DNA of 64,000 bases from Liolophura sinensis (lineage: Eukaryota; Mollusca; Polyplacophora; Chitonida; Chitonidae), in the NCBI RefSeq assembly GCF_032854445.1, contig NC_088305.1, positions 10,401,717 to 10,465,716 on the forward strand, in the 5' to 3' direction. Shown piece by piece: positions 52,947 through 62,271 of the stretch (position 1 is its first letter; the number at the start of each line of letters is the position of its first letter). The notes beneath the pieces were generated by a model. It saw nothing but the letters and a program-made list of their open reading frames with translations. It had not been told where the DNA came from and searched no databases. The translations under genes and the position numbers were made by a program.

Positions 52947-55614
52947 CTGAAAACAGTAGAAAGAAAAGTTTTCACCTTGATCGCCTACATATACGTACCT
53001 TTTAAGGTGTTCTACATTTGTGCAACAAAAAAAAAACACTTGAATCACCCGAATCACCCCCTAAAACTACTTGTTCCGTATTCTTTTAAGTTAAATTCAT
53101 AAAGTTCAGTTCAAGCTAGAGTAGGCCCTACTGCTATTTCAACCACAAGCTAACCCTGAAGGCTTTAACTACATACCATGGCTTACTATTTAATGCATTG
53201 TTCTAGCCACTCAATAATGGTCGGCCACGCATTGCCCAACAAGACTGTATAGGTTCGAATCCAGTTATCGCTTGTGTTTGTGAGTTATCTAGTGAAATCA
53301 GTGGTTTATGAAGCACTCTAATAGGGCGTAGGAGGCCTCCGTTGTGTAGTAGTTAGCGTACCAGCGCAGCACAATGACCCAGGCCTCTGATCGCTGTGAG
53401 TTCAAGTCCAGCTCACGCTGGCTTTCTCTCCGGTCGTACGAGGAGATGTCTTCCAGCAACCTACGGGTGGGTTTCCCACGGGTTCTGCCCGGTTTCTCCC
53501 ACCATAATGCTGGCCACGGCCGTATGAGTGAAATGTTCTTGAGTACGGCGTTAAACACCAATCAAATAAATAAATACGCCGTACCCCACGGCCTTCTAAG
53601 AATTCCAGATAAAACGTCTAGTTACAAAGCATGTCGGCGAAAAAATCGTGATATAGCTCATGTACAATGCGAAATCCCACATCTCAACGTGAATATAATT
53701 CAAATGATAGGACTGAGCGCGTGAAATGATAGGACTGACCTCGTGAGTCTTACCGATAGCCTTCAAATTTCGCCCTAAAGCGTGATTTCGCCTTACATGA
53801 CTGATACACCCATCCAACGGTTGGAACCGTTTATCTCTGTTTGCATCCCTCATCCGAAAATATAAGGTTATATTTTGTATTGATACTTACTGCGGGATAT
53901 GAAATTCTCCCCGTAGAATGCGTGTATATTCGGATCCAAACGATTAAAGGTTCTCTGCAAGTTTTGCATAATGACGTCTGGGTCAGCAATTCCAGTGTTG
54001 AAGTAGCCCGGCTCCAGGATATGGACAGATATGCCGTATTTGAAGCACTCTCCTCTGTTTATTCAAAATGGTTAGGAATCAGTGAAACGAATGTACTCGT
54101 ATGCTCCGATGTTTTACATTGTACTTAACAATTTTTCAGTCATATGGCGACAAGGTGACATTTGATTTGTGCATGTAAACTATATTCTCTTGTGGCAGAG
54201 CGATTCAATACCGCCAAATTGCTGCCGCCACTGAAGTATCATGCCGATGACACCAGACATGAAAAACCCACCCAGTCACATAATACTGACAACGGTGCAA
54301 CCAGTCCAGCTGTGGAACAGTAACATGTCCTATTTTCAAAGTCTTTGGTATAAGCCGACCCGCTCAAACAAACGAAACCTAACATTTATTTAATCAACTG
54401 ATGGGGAGCAATGCGGAGAATGGCTGGTTAATTCTAGGTAAAGGAAACCGGAATGCGTACTATAAATTAGCCGACCTTAGTTGGGAACCTGACAAACCGC
54501 TTGACTTAAACCGCTCGATGTTTAGAGGAAAAGGCCCTCTAAACATCGAAGTAGAAGGTCATTTTATGTCTTCAAAATAGACAAAGGAGAGGGTTATTAT
54601 TACCTTAGACAATCTGAGAAAACTTCGACGCCATGTTTGGAGATACAATATGGGGCTGCCCCTGGTAACGACACGGTGCCCAGAATACTTGAAATGTTGA
54701 CGACACGCCCCTTGGCGTTACGGACAAGGGGCAGGAAGATTCGAGTGGTTTCTGTAACTCCGTACAAGTTGACCGCCATGGTGCGCTGGTAATCTTCCTT
54801 CTTCAACCATTCTACGAGTCCAACGCTGCCCGCAATCCCAGCATTGTTAACAAGGCCCCACAACCCTGCAAAGGCATCCAGAAGTAGCAGCACTTATTTA
54901 TTATGTGGATAAATACTCAAGAATATTTCACTTACATGTATAAGGCCGAAGGTCAGGTTTATGGGTGGAAAAACAGGAGTACGTGTATAAACTACCAAAA
55001 GTCATCTTTGTTAACTTCATGATGCATACAGCAATCTTGTATCAAACACACTACATGACAATCGTGATCGGATATGGTTAATTGACCATGGAATGTACCT
55101 CTTTAATTATATTGTTAATTGCTCGAAGTATTTTTATCAGGCCCTTTCCTACAAGACAATGAAGCTCACAAGACCTCCACAAAGGGTACCAAACCTTGAT
55201 TATTAAGTACTTAGCTGTTGTAAGATATTGCTTCCTCTGGTGAAGAACTAGAGAGCCTCACTGCCCAGGTCCTGTACGACCTTCAACTGTACCTTTGCCC
55301 AAGGGTAGCTTCGACTTGACAAATTCAAACGCATTCTTTATGCTCTTTTCATTGGTCACATCTAAAGAAAGCGTAACCAGTCTATCGGAGGCACTTTTGC
55401 GTAACCGGTCTTCACCGGTTTCCGTCAAGCATGCAGCGAACACGTGAAAACCCATCCCGTCCAATCGGAGCGCCAGCAGATGTCCTAAGCCAGTGTCACA
55501 TCCGGTGATGAAGACATAACGATCAGAGTACTCTCCAATCGTCCGTCGTCTGTAGAGCCACATGACCAGATAGTATATCACGGCAGTCGCTCCTAGTATT
55601 ATCAAGAAATCCAT
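52732..55614 (-). CDS. SDR9C-type short-chain dehydrogenase (retinol / 17-beta-hydroxysteroid dehydrogenase-like), complete, 320 aa
   Basis: NAD(P)-dependent oxidoreductase of the retinol dehydrogenase/HSD17B6/DHRS9 group, expected on ER membranes, oxidising retinol or hydroxysteroids; the substrate is inferred from the family only. Exons: 55293-55614, 54604-54865, 53891-54054, 52732-52946; phases join throughout. Seen: N-terminal hydrophobic anchor (residues 3-20) followed by RRR; cofactor motif TGCDTGLG (37-44); LWGLVNNAG (109-117); NISS (164-167) and the catalytic YCISK (Tyr180, Lys184); GVEVFSDCLR; then HILEPGYFNT. Length 320 aa is standard for the family. The related D-beta-hydroxybutyrate dehydrogenase (BDH1) is a less likely alternative because of the strong membrane anchor and WGLVNNAGI/EW context. 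The 'ACLTETGEDRLR' and 'SDRL...LDVT' blocks fit RDH/HSD17B6. Confidence 0.95.
53333..53574 (+). mobile_element. SINE family A in an SDR intron
   Basis: ggcctccgttgtgtagtagt head, gtgagttcaagtccagctca, tail aaacaccaatcaaataaata. Confidence 0.84.
53891..54054 (-). CDS. SDR coding exon 3
   Basis: RGECFKYGISVHILEPGYFN TGIADPDVIMQN ... GENFISR. Acceptor ataaacag, donor GTAAGT. Confidence 0.94.
54100..54375 (-). mobile_element. SINE family C (inverted) in an SDR intron
   Basis: gttttacattgtacttaaca atttttcagtcatatggcga ... gtcacataatactgacaacg ... aaagtctttggtataagccg; same internal order as the 13805 copy. Confidence 0.78.
54604..54865 (-). CDS. SDR coding exon 2 (NNAG, active site)
   Basis: GLWGLVNNAGIAGSVGLVEW ... 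GAAPYCISKHGVEVFSDCL. Acceptor cctttgcag, donor GTAATA. Confidence 0.96.
54893..54960 (-). mobile_element. SINE family A tail fragment next to the SDR exon 2 acceptor
   Basis: ttatttattatgtggataaa tactcaagaatatttcactt; its edge lies about 27 bp upstream of the exon 2 acceptor, so it may contribute to the branch-point region. Confidence 0.65.
55293..55614 (-). CDS. SDR coding exon 1 (anchor, cofactor site)
   Basis: 107 codons plus G; MDFLIILGATAVIYYLVMWL ... KSKLPLGK. The ATG directly follows a perfect acceptor (tgtgttctttgacag), so a non-coding exon probably lies upstream. Donor GTACAG. Confidence 0.95.
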
Positions 55615-55644
55615 CTGTCAAAGAACACAAAATGATTCAAAACT

Positions 55645-55790
55645 ATTATTTATTTATTTAGCGCCAAACTCAAGAACTTTTCACTTATACTATGGAGGAC
55701 AGTATTATGGGGGGGAAGAAACTAGAGTGCCCGGCGTAAACCACCGACCTTTGACAAGTTGCTGACGAACTTTCCAACATGTGAGGTACA
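55645..55790 (-). mobile_element. SINE family A variant (inverted)
   Basis: ttatttatttagcgccaaac tcaagaacttttcacttata ... accgacctttgacaagttgc tgacgaactttccaacatg; a subfamily shared with 58885. Confidence 0.68.
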
Positions 55791-56159
55791 GTTATGCATA
55801 CTGTATTGGTGGAATTTAAGACAGGGGGCGCCATCGATCACAGGAGCGCCACCTACCGTACATTGTAATAAGCAATAAGAGTGGGGGAAATTTTACAAAT
55901 TCCTTGTCTAACGCCGCACCTCGTGTGCCTGTGAGTTCAAAACGCAAGCACCTTCAATCACGAGACCACGGCCCACTGAAAAGGTATTGAGCAACACGAC
56001 AGATTTATTACCATTCTGGGTAAATTTTAGCTGCCTATATCAGATGCCTACTGTTACAACTTTTCAAATCTTAAATGATAATTTAAAAATATTACACCCA
56101 CCCCCAACTCAGATGGAACTAACACCACAAATAACGTCATTATATTTGAATTAAATGAC

Positions 56160-56345
56160 TCGTGTTTAACGACGCACTGTAGAATCTTGCGATCGTGTCG
56201 CATACTTCGTATTGCACGTCTCCATTAGTTCAGTACATGGAATATGCGACTTGTATATTTTCCTACTGCACGTCTCCATTAGTTCGGTATGAAATATGCG
56301 ACATGTATATTTCAAATATGCATACATCTGTAAAATATACCGTGA
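56160..56345. repeat. Local tandem duplication, about 58-bp unit
   Basis: ctgcacgtctccattagttc (or attgcacgtctccatt) and gaaatatgcgac(t/a)tgtat occur twice in the same order. Confidence 0.8.
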
Positions 56346-56499
56346 CTGTGTTCAGTGAGACTGCATAGGCCTTAAGCATTGTTTTCATGTAAATGTTCGT
56401 TAAATGTGAAGACAATGCATTACTTTTATTAATCAAATAAATAAACAAATCTAATAGGCCTCCATTGCATTTAATATCACAGCATTATATGTTTACCCA

Positions 56500-56645
56500 G
56501 TTCTGCTTATGTTAAGGGGCTACCTTAAACGAATTTACAATTGAACAGTTAAAATAACACCTATCTGAGGTAAATTGACAAAGAGACCAATTGCGTGTGA
56601 CCATTTGCCAACTATCACACTGCTGTCCCTGCTTTAATTTTACTC
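56500..56645 (-). repeat. Dispersed repeat family D, copy 5 (inverted)
   Basis: gtgtgaccatttgccaacta tcacactgctgtccctgc with upstream 'ctatctgaggtaaattgaca'. Confidence 0.7.
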
Positions 56646-56874
56646 TCCTCGATGCTGTCTTTCGCGTAAGCAACGTTCCCACTGCACGTCGGTATTATAG
56701 ACAGGTACAACGTCACTGTACAATAACACTGTACGACGGCAATCAATAACAGCTTCTATGTTCTTTTTGTACATATTCTTACGCCATTCAACAAAAAGTT
56801 TTAACGACTTAGTATCTTGAATTTATGTTTAAATACTGAAAATTTAAATTTCGCTCCTTAGTTGAATTGTTTGT

Positions 56875-56960
56875 TGTTTATTTATTTGTTTGATTGGTGT
56901 TTTACACCGTGCTCAAGAATATTTCACTTATAAGACGGAGGCCCCCATTATCATGGGAGA
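56875..56960 (-). mobile_element. SINE family A tail fragment (inverted)
   Basis: tttatttatttgtttgattg gtgttttacaccgtgctcaa gaatatttcacttataagac. Confidence 0.75.
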
Positions 56961-57741
56961 GTGGTGAATAATAAATAGGTTATTGAATGAGTACTGGTTG
57001 ATGTACGCTTGTTCTATTCTTTCGTTACGGAAGAGCTCGTTTATGCGTTGCGTTCTAAAACAGAATCAGTATTCATTGTTTAACCTATACATGCACGTAC
57101 ATCTTAACACGCGTTATAAAAAGAAACTACCTGAGGCAGTTTATGGTCACTGTTAATAATAGTATCAAGAATGTTTCAGCGGATATCTACACTAACACGG
57201 ACACTTTTTAATACGTAGGCCACATCATAATAACTTCGTAAAGTAGAGCTAAATCTATATTTCAAGCACGCGGTCCGACACGTAACAGGAGTCAAGAGCT
57301 GCGTACAAATTTATCTCCCATTATACATGCATCCATGTGGAGTTTGCTAGCCTGACCCAGCCATTCATTCTCATACCATCGCTAGACTTATGCAGGTTAA
57401 GGAGCTTACAGCTGTGCCAGGCGTCCCGGGAATACCTAGTGTAGGCCTACGGTGTACACCTACAATATAACCCGTAGGACGTTTTGTCCACGCTGCGAGC
57501 CGCGATTTCTAGACACTGATCATACATGTAAAGCTACAAAACTCAGCCAACAATCAAATTCACACCCCAGCGATTATAAGCCTGTAAGCTTGAGAACGAC
57601 AGAGACAACAAAACAACGCCCATTTCTTACCGTGAAGACGAACTACGATTATAGACACAGCTCAGCACAAGTTTTGCATGATCTCAATCTAAGTGAGTTA
57701 CTCCCCCCTGCTTGACCCAGTTTTGTTGTCGCCTTTTTAAA

Positions 57742-58335
57742 GTTTAAAGGAGGAGAAAACACAAAAATGATGCAAAAAATCAGATGAAAGGACGTGAAAA
57801 CTTGTAAATATAGTCTATAATAATATTTTCGTTTTTTTCCTTCACAAGAAAAGCGTGTTTGAAAATGTTGGTATAGTGAGTATACATGTGGGATCATGCA
57901 TCTCTTGGTATATGTCGTCTTTGCATAATAATGTTCCAAATAAGAATGTCTAATAAATTATTTAAATGTAATGCTTTGTTAATATCCAAACACACTCATT
58001 TGATCTGACTTATGATGAAATTTATGAATATATTAAAAACATAAACCTGATCAAAATCCAGGTAGAACACATTTGTTAGTTGAAAAAAAAACTAGTGCAA
58101 ATGTATTAATTAAACATATGTTACATACTCATTTATAACATAATTACACAAAAACAATATAGACCAAAGTAAATGGTCCCAAATACCCACCATACAAACA
58201 TTATTTTCAAGTTTCAGATTCTCTATAAAGAGAAATCGAAGAAACATACTGAAGACGACATTTTACAACTATCTGTTTGCACTTTTTCATCTGAACTTTA
58301 TGTAATTTTTATGTTTTCTTTAAGCACCGCTAAGC
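57742..58335. mobile_element. Long-TIR non-autonomous DNA element, copy 1
   Basis: About 590 bp with imperfect inverted ends of roughly 160 bp: left ggagaaaacacaaaaatgat ... ggtatagtgagtatacatgt gggatcatgc; right ggtcccaaatacccaccata ... ttacaaaaatt-type end to ttttatgttttcttt. The central part includes cctgatcaaaatccaggtag aacacatttgttag. A second copy lies 2.5 kb away in the same orientation. Confidence 0.85.
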
Positions 58336-58469
58336 AAGGTACTATTTTTTGTAACTGGATGTATCAGCTTAAATTTATACCGATACCTTCCATTTTCTCA
58401 AATTGTTATCTGATATTTACCATTTACAGCATCATAAATAACATTGACCTATCGTTAAGTCTTAAGACC

Positions 58470-58800
58470 GTTTCGGTGGCCTAATGTTTACAGCGTCCGC
58501 TTCGAAGTCGGGAGATCGGCATAAACCCAGGTCAGGTCATACCAAAGACTTTAAAATGGTACTTGTTGCTGCCTCACTTGGCGTTCAGCACTGAGAGGTT
58601 GCATAACTGGTTGGTCCGGTATCAGTATAATGTGACTTGGTGGTGTCTCACTACAGTGACGGCAGCACTTAGACAGCATGGACTCGCCCTGCCACAAGAA
58701 GACATAATATACATACACATGCCTAATGATTCCTCGTCGTCATATGGAAGCTTAAAAAATTTAAACCCCAAGCTTACACTTATTCTTGAACTGTTATGTT
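58470..58800 (+). mobile_element. SINE family C (plus strand)
   Basis: tttcggtggcctaatgttta cagcgtccgcttcgaagtcg ggagatc head; accaaagactttaaaatggt; gttcagcactgagaggttgc; end catatggaagcttaaaaaat ttaaacccc. Confidence 0.8.
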
Positions 58801-58884
58801 GTATATCCTGAATGCTCAAGGCTCTTGGGAATGAAACATACATCATACCTCTATCCAGGATGTTCGACTGACTGATTCATTGAA

Positions 58885-58995
58885 CACCAAACTCAAGATG
58901 ACGGCTAGTATTTTGGTATTTTACCCAGGCGTAAACTAGCGACCGTTGATAAGTTACTGGCGAACTTTCCAACATATGATGTAGAAACATTGTTG
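58885..58995 (-). mobile_element. SINE family A variant fragment (inverted)
   Basis: caccaaactcaagatgacgg ... gcgaccgttgataagttact ggcgaactttccaacatatg, shared with 55645-55790. Confidence 0.6.
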
Positions 58996-59169
58996 GTTAA
59001 CAAGTGGTCTCAAAAGAACGATAAACTGCGCCACAAAAGGATCGTCGACCGGGTTTGAGCCCGTGCCGCGTTTGCTCTAGCAATTGAGAAAACCAATATG
59101 ACATGTCACAGGTGAAAAGTTCGTCATAGTCATGTCAAAGGTCACCAGTTTACATGTAACAGTTGTCTT

Positions 59170-59428
59170 TTCATATATTTATTTGATTGGTGTTTTACGC
59201 CATGCTAAAGAATATTTCACTTATACGACGTCGGCCAGCATTATGGTGGGAGGAAACAGGTTGAAGCTCCGGGAAAACCCACGATAATCTGCAAGCTGCT
59301 GGTAGACCTCCCACGTGCGGCCAGAAAGGAAGAAAGCATGAGCTGGACTTGAACACACAGTGACCGCATTTGTGAGAGGGTCTTGGGTTATAGCGCTGGT
59401 AAGCTAACTACCTCAGCAAAGGAAGCCC
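59170..59428 (-). mobile_element. tRNA-derived SINE family A (inverted)
   Basis: tatttatttgattggtgttt tacgccatgctaaagaatat ... gagctggacttgaacacaca ... gctaactacctcagcaaagg. Confidence 0.82.
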
Positions 59429-59989
59429 TGGGTGCTGCTATTTATGGGAAACCCTCATATATCAAGGCTTAGATTTATGGGTGGAGGGAAATGGGGTGCC
59501 CGCGAAGTATTCCACTGTCATAAGCGGAATCAACTTATCTTAGTCAGTCATAAAGATAAAACAGTGAGAGCTAGATTCGAACCTCTGACCTCACTGGTAA
59601 CGACTGATAGTGTAACGAAAGCAACGTGAAAAAATCAACTCTGATTTTAAAACATTGTGCTTTATTTTCCATACTTGTACAGATGTTATAATAAGACCTG
59701 ATATATGTGTACGTGCATGGAAACGCACGAGATTAAATTCATCACCTAAACAGCCAAATTTACGAAATATAAATATATAAACCATCAGTTATATATATGA
59801 TACTACAGTTTGTCTATTATAACCGCCAAATTAAAATACAAGAGATTATTTGCGCTTTTCTTGATTTGAAAAAGCAGTGTCAAGATACCATTTCTATTGG
59901 CAAGAAAGTGCGTAATCGCAACAGGGACAAGCTTTACCAAGCAGTCGCAATTTGCGCCTGGCATAACATTCATAATAAAACATATTTAA

Positions 59990-60142
59990 GAGGGTTCAGT
60001 GGCTCAGTGGACTAACGCGCTAGCGCAGCGTAAAGGTCTGACACCAACATGCCGATGATCTCTACCCGCTTTCCTCCCACCATAACGCTGGCCGTCGTCG
60101 TGTAACTGAAATATTCTTGAGTAAAACACCAATCAAATAAAC
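59990..60142 (+). mobile_element. SINE family A with internal deletion
   Basis: Head gttcagtggctcagtggact aacgcgctagcgcagcg joined directly to cgctttcctcccaccataac and tail aaaacaccaatcaaataaac. Confidence 0.72.
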
Positions 60143-60254
60143 ATATTTAAGAGATACTTCAGAATGATGAATGCGCTTAACGTATCGCCGCGACCGATTT
60201 GTTAAGTTCTCTGTGTCTGGTTTTCCAAATAACATTCCCAACTGACAGACAGGT

Positions 60255-61018
60255 ACAGTGACATAAAGGTGAAGGAAACATAAAAATGATACCAAAATCA
60301 GTTGAAAGAGCGCGGAAACTTAATAGCAAAATGGTCTTTAATATTATTTTCTTTCACGAGAAAGAGCATTTGAAAATATCAATGTACGGTGGGTATTTGG
60401 GACCACTTCTTGGTATATATCTTCAGTGCAAAATGATGTTCTCAATAAAGATGTGATGCACGTCTAATAAATTTAATCTGAATGTAAATTTGTTGTTTAT
60501 ATCCAAAGACATGAATTTAATCTGAATTATGATAATATTGATGAATATATTAAAAACAAAATTATTATCAAAATCCATATCGAACACATTTGTTAGCTGT
60601 AAAGACCAGATTCTAGTGCAAACATATTTATTAAACATATGCTACGTCCTTATTTATAGCATTATTAAACAAAGACTAGATATGACAAGAGGTGGTCTTA
60701 AATACCCACCATAAAAAAAATTATTTTCAAAATTATTTCCAGCCGTCATCATTATTAATTAATAACAACGTTGGGATAGAGCAAGCTCCGTGGAGCTTTA
60801 TTTCCGTCAATGTTGTCTTACATCGGTATTATATACCTCTGTATGATATAAATGGTATATTGGTGAATAAAAAATCAATCCATCAATCAATCAAAGTGTC
60901 ATTTTTACTTTAAAGAGAAATCGAAACAGATATTGAAGACCAGATTTACAACTAACTTTTCGCATTCTTTCATCTGAAATTTATGTATTTTTTATGTTTT
61001 CTTCACTTTCAAGAAAAG
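60255..61018. mobile_element. Long-TIR non-autonomous DNA element, copy 2, with nested insertion
   Basis: Same order as copy 1: gaaggaaacataaaaatgat ... cggtgggtatttgggaccac ... atcaaaatccatatcgaaca catttgttagc ... ggtcttaaatacccaccata ... tttttatgttttcttcac. Interrupted at 60741-60897. Confidence 0.85.
60741..60897 (+). mobile_element. Nested insertion with LINE/SINE-like tail
   Basis: About 155 bp absent from copy 1 of the host element: starts agccgtcatcattattaatt, contains gagcaagctccgtggagctt, and ends aaaaaatcaatccatcaatc aatcaa, a short tandem tail typical of retroposed 3' ends. Confidence 0.75.
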
Positions 61019-61239
61019 CTTGACACAGTCCGAGTAAGAGTTTGCTTGTGATTAGAAGAGAGACACTTATAAGCGATAAATTATCTCGTAGTTAGTTGGC
61101 GTTACAGAGACCTAAAGAAGGAAGAATCCAAGAAGGCAAAAAAGGAAGTGAAAAGGAATATCCTCCCAAACCCAAATAACAACAATATGAGCTTCAGACA
61201 GAACTTGAAAATTCTGAAAGAACGCACCAAGAATTTAGA

Positions 61240-61372
61240 GGTCTGGCAGTAACCTGCGGATGGTCGTGGGTTTCCTCCGAGCTTTGCTCGGTTTCCTCTC
61301 ACCATAATGTTGGCTGCAGTCCTACAAGTGAGATATTTCTGAGTAAGGCGTAAACACCAACGAAATAAATTA
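61240..61372 (+). mobile_element. SINE family A, 5'-truncated
   Basis: ggtctggcagtaacctgcgg atggtcgtgggtttcctccg ... caccaacgaaataaattaac. Confidence 0.8.
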
Positions 61373-61689
61373 ACAAATCAAACATTTAGAATTTTATATA
61401 TAACATTTTCAAATGATGGTAAAAGATCTTGGGACTACAACGTCTTCCCTCTTCCTTACAGGTGGATTCGGTACCACAAGGTTTCACCCGAGCGAGCCTG
61501 TGAAACCTGGTATCTAGTGTAACATACATAGAAACATCTAGTGAAAAGACCACATAATAAACGAATTTAACGCAGCTACTTGGCGACAACTTGAGTAAAG
61601 CTCTCTACAGCATGGTCCCAACGTCTCCCTAAAGCCTGGTCCCACGTCCCATCTCCACATAGAGCCAATCCTTTCAACTCTCTACATCC

Positions 61690-62138
61690 TGGCCTTTCTA
61701 CCCCCACAATTGGGACTGAGCCTCCCTGAGCCTTCCATGTACACCAACAAACTTGTCCCACCCTTTCTCAATAGCCTGGTCCCACCATTTCTCAACAGCC
61801 AGGTTCCACTGTTTCTCAACAGCCTGGTTCCACCGTTTCCCAATAGCCTTGTACCACTATTTCTCAATAGCCTGGTTTCACCGTTTCTCAACAGCCTGGT
61901 TCCATTGTTTCCCAATAGCCTGGTTCCACCGTTTCCCTACAGCCTTGTCCCACCATTTTCCTACAGCCCAGTCCTACGACCCATCTCTCTACCGCCTGGT
62001 CCCACCATTTACCTACAGCCCGGTCCCACGTCCCACCTCACTACAGCCACGTCACCCTGTTTCCCTACAGCCTGGTTCCACTGGTCCTACTGCCTGGTCC
62101 CACGTCCACCCTTTCTTCAACCTGTCCCACTGTTGTCC
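61690..62138 (-). repeat. 25-26-bp minisatellite in the CROT 3' UTR
   Basis: About 17 units of tttctcaacagcctggttcc accg type (plus strand). It abuts the CROT stop codon; the coding end (tccctacaacctgg on the plus strand) is itself a unit-like sequence (compare tccctacagcctgg). Confidence 0.92.
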
Positions 62139-62271
62139 CTACAACCTGGCTGTCGCCTCTCGATGCTGCACTAAGCTTCCCATCTGTCGCAGGCAGGCAT
62201 GGATGGTGTCTGTGAACTGGTTACAGTCAGTGTCTTTGTCACTCACCCAAGAGGTTACCACCGTAGTCAGT
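62139..62271 (-). CDS. CROT: CROT last exon, PTS1 ending ARL
   Basis: Acceptor atgttacag at 62272. The exon reads (L)LTTVVTSWVSDKDTDCNQFT DTIHACLRQM ... ATARL, TAG at 62139-62141. The 'SxxxDxxxFxxxIxxxLxxM' pattern fits the C-terminal helix of the family. Confidence 0.9.
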
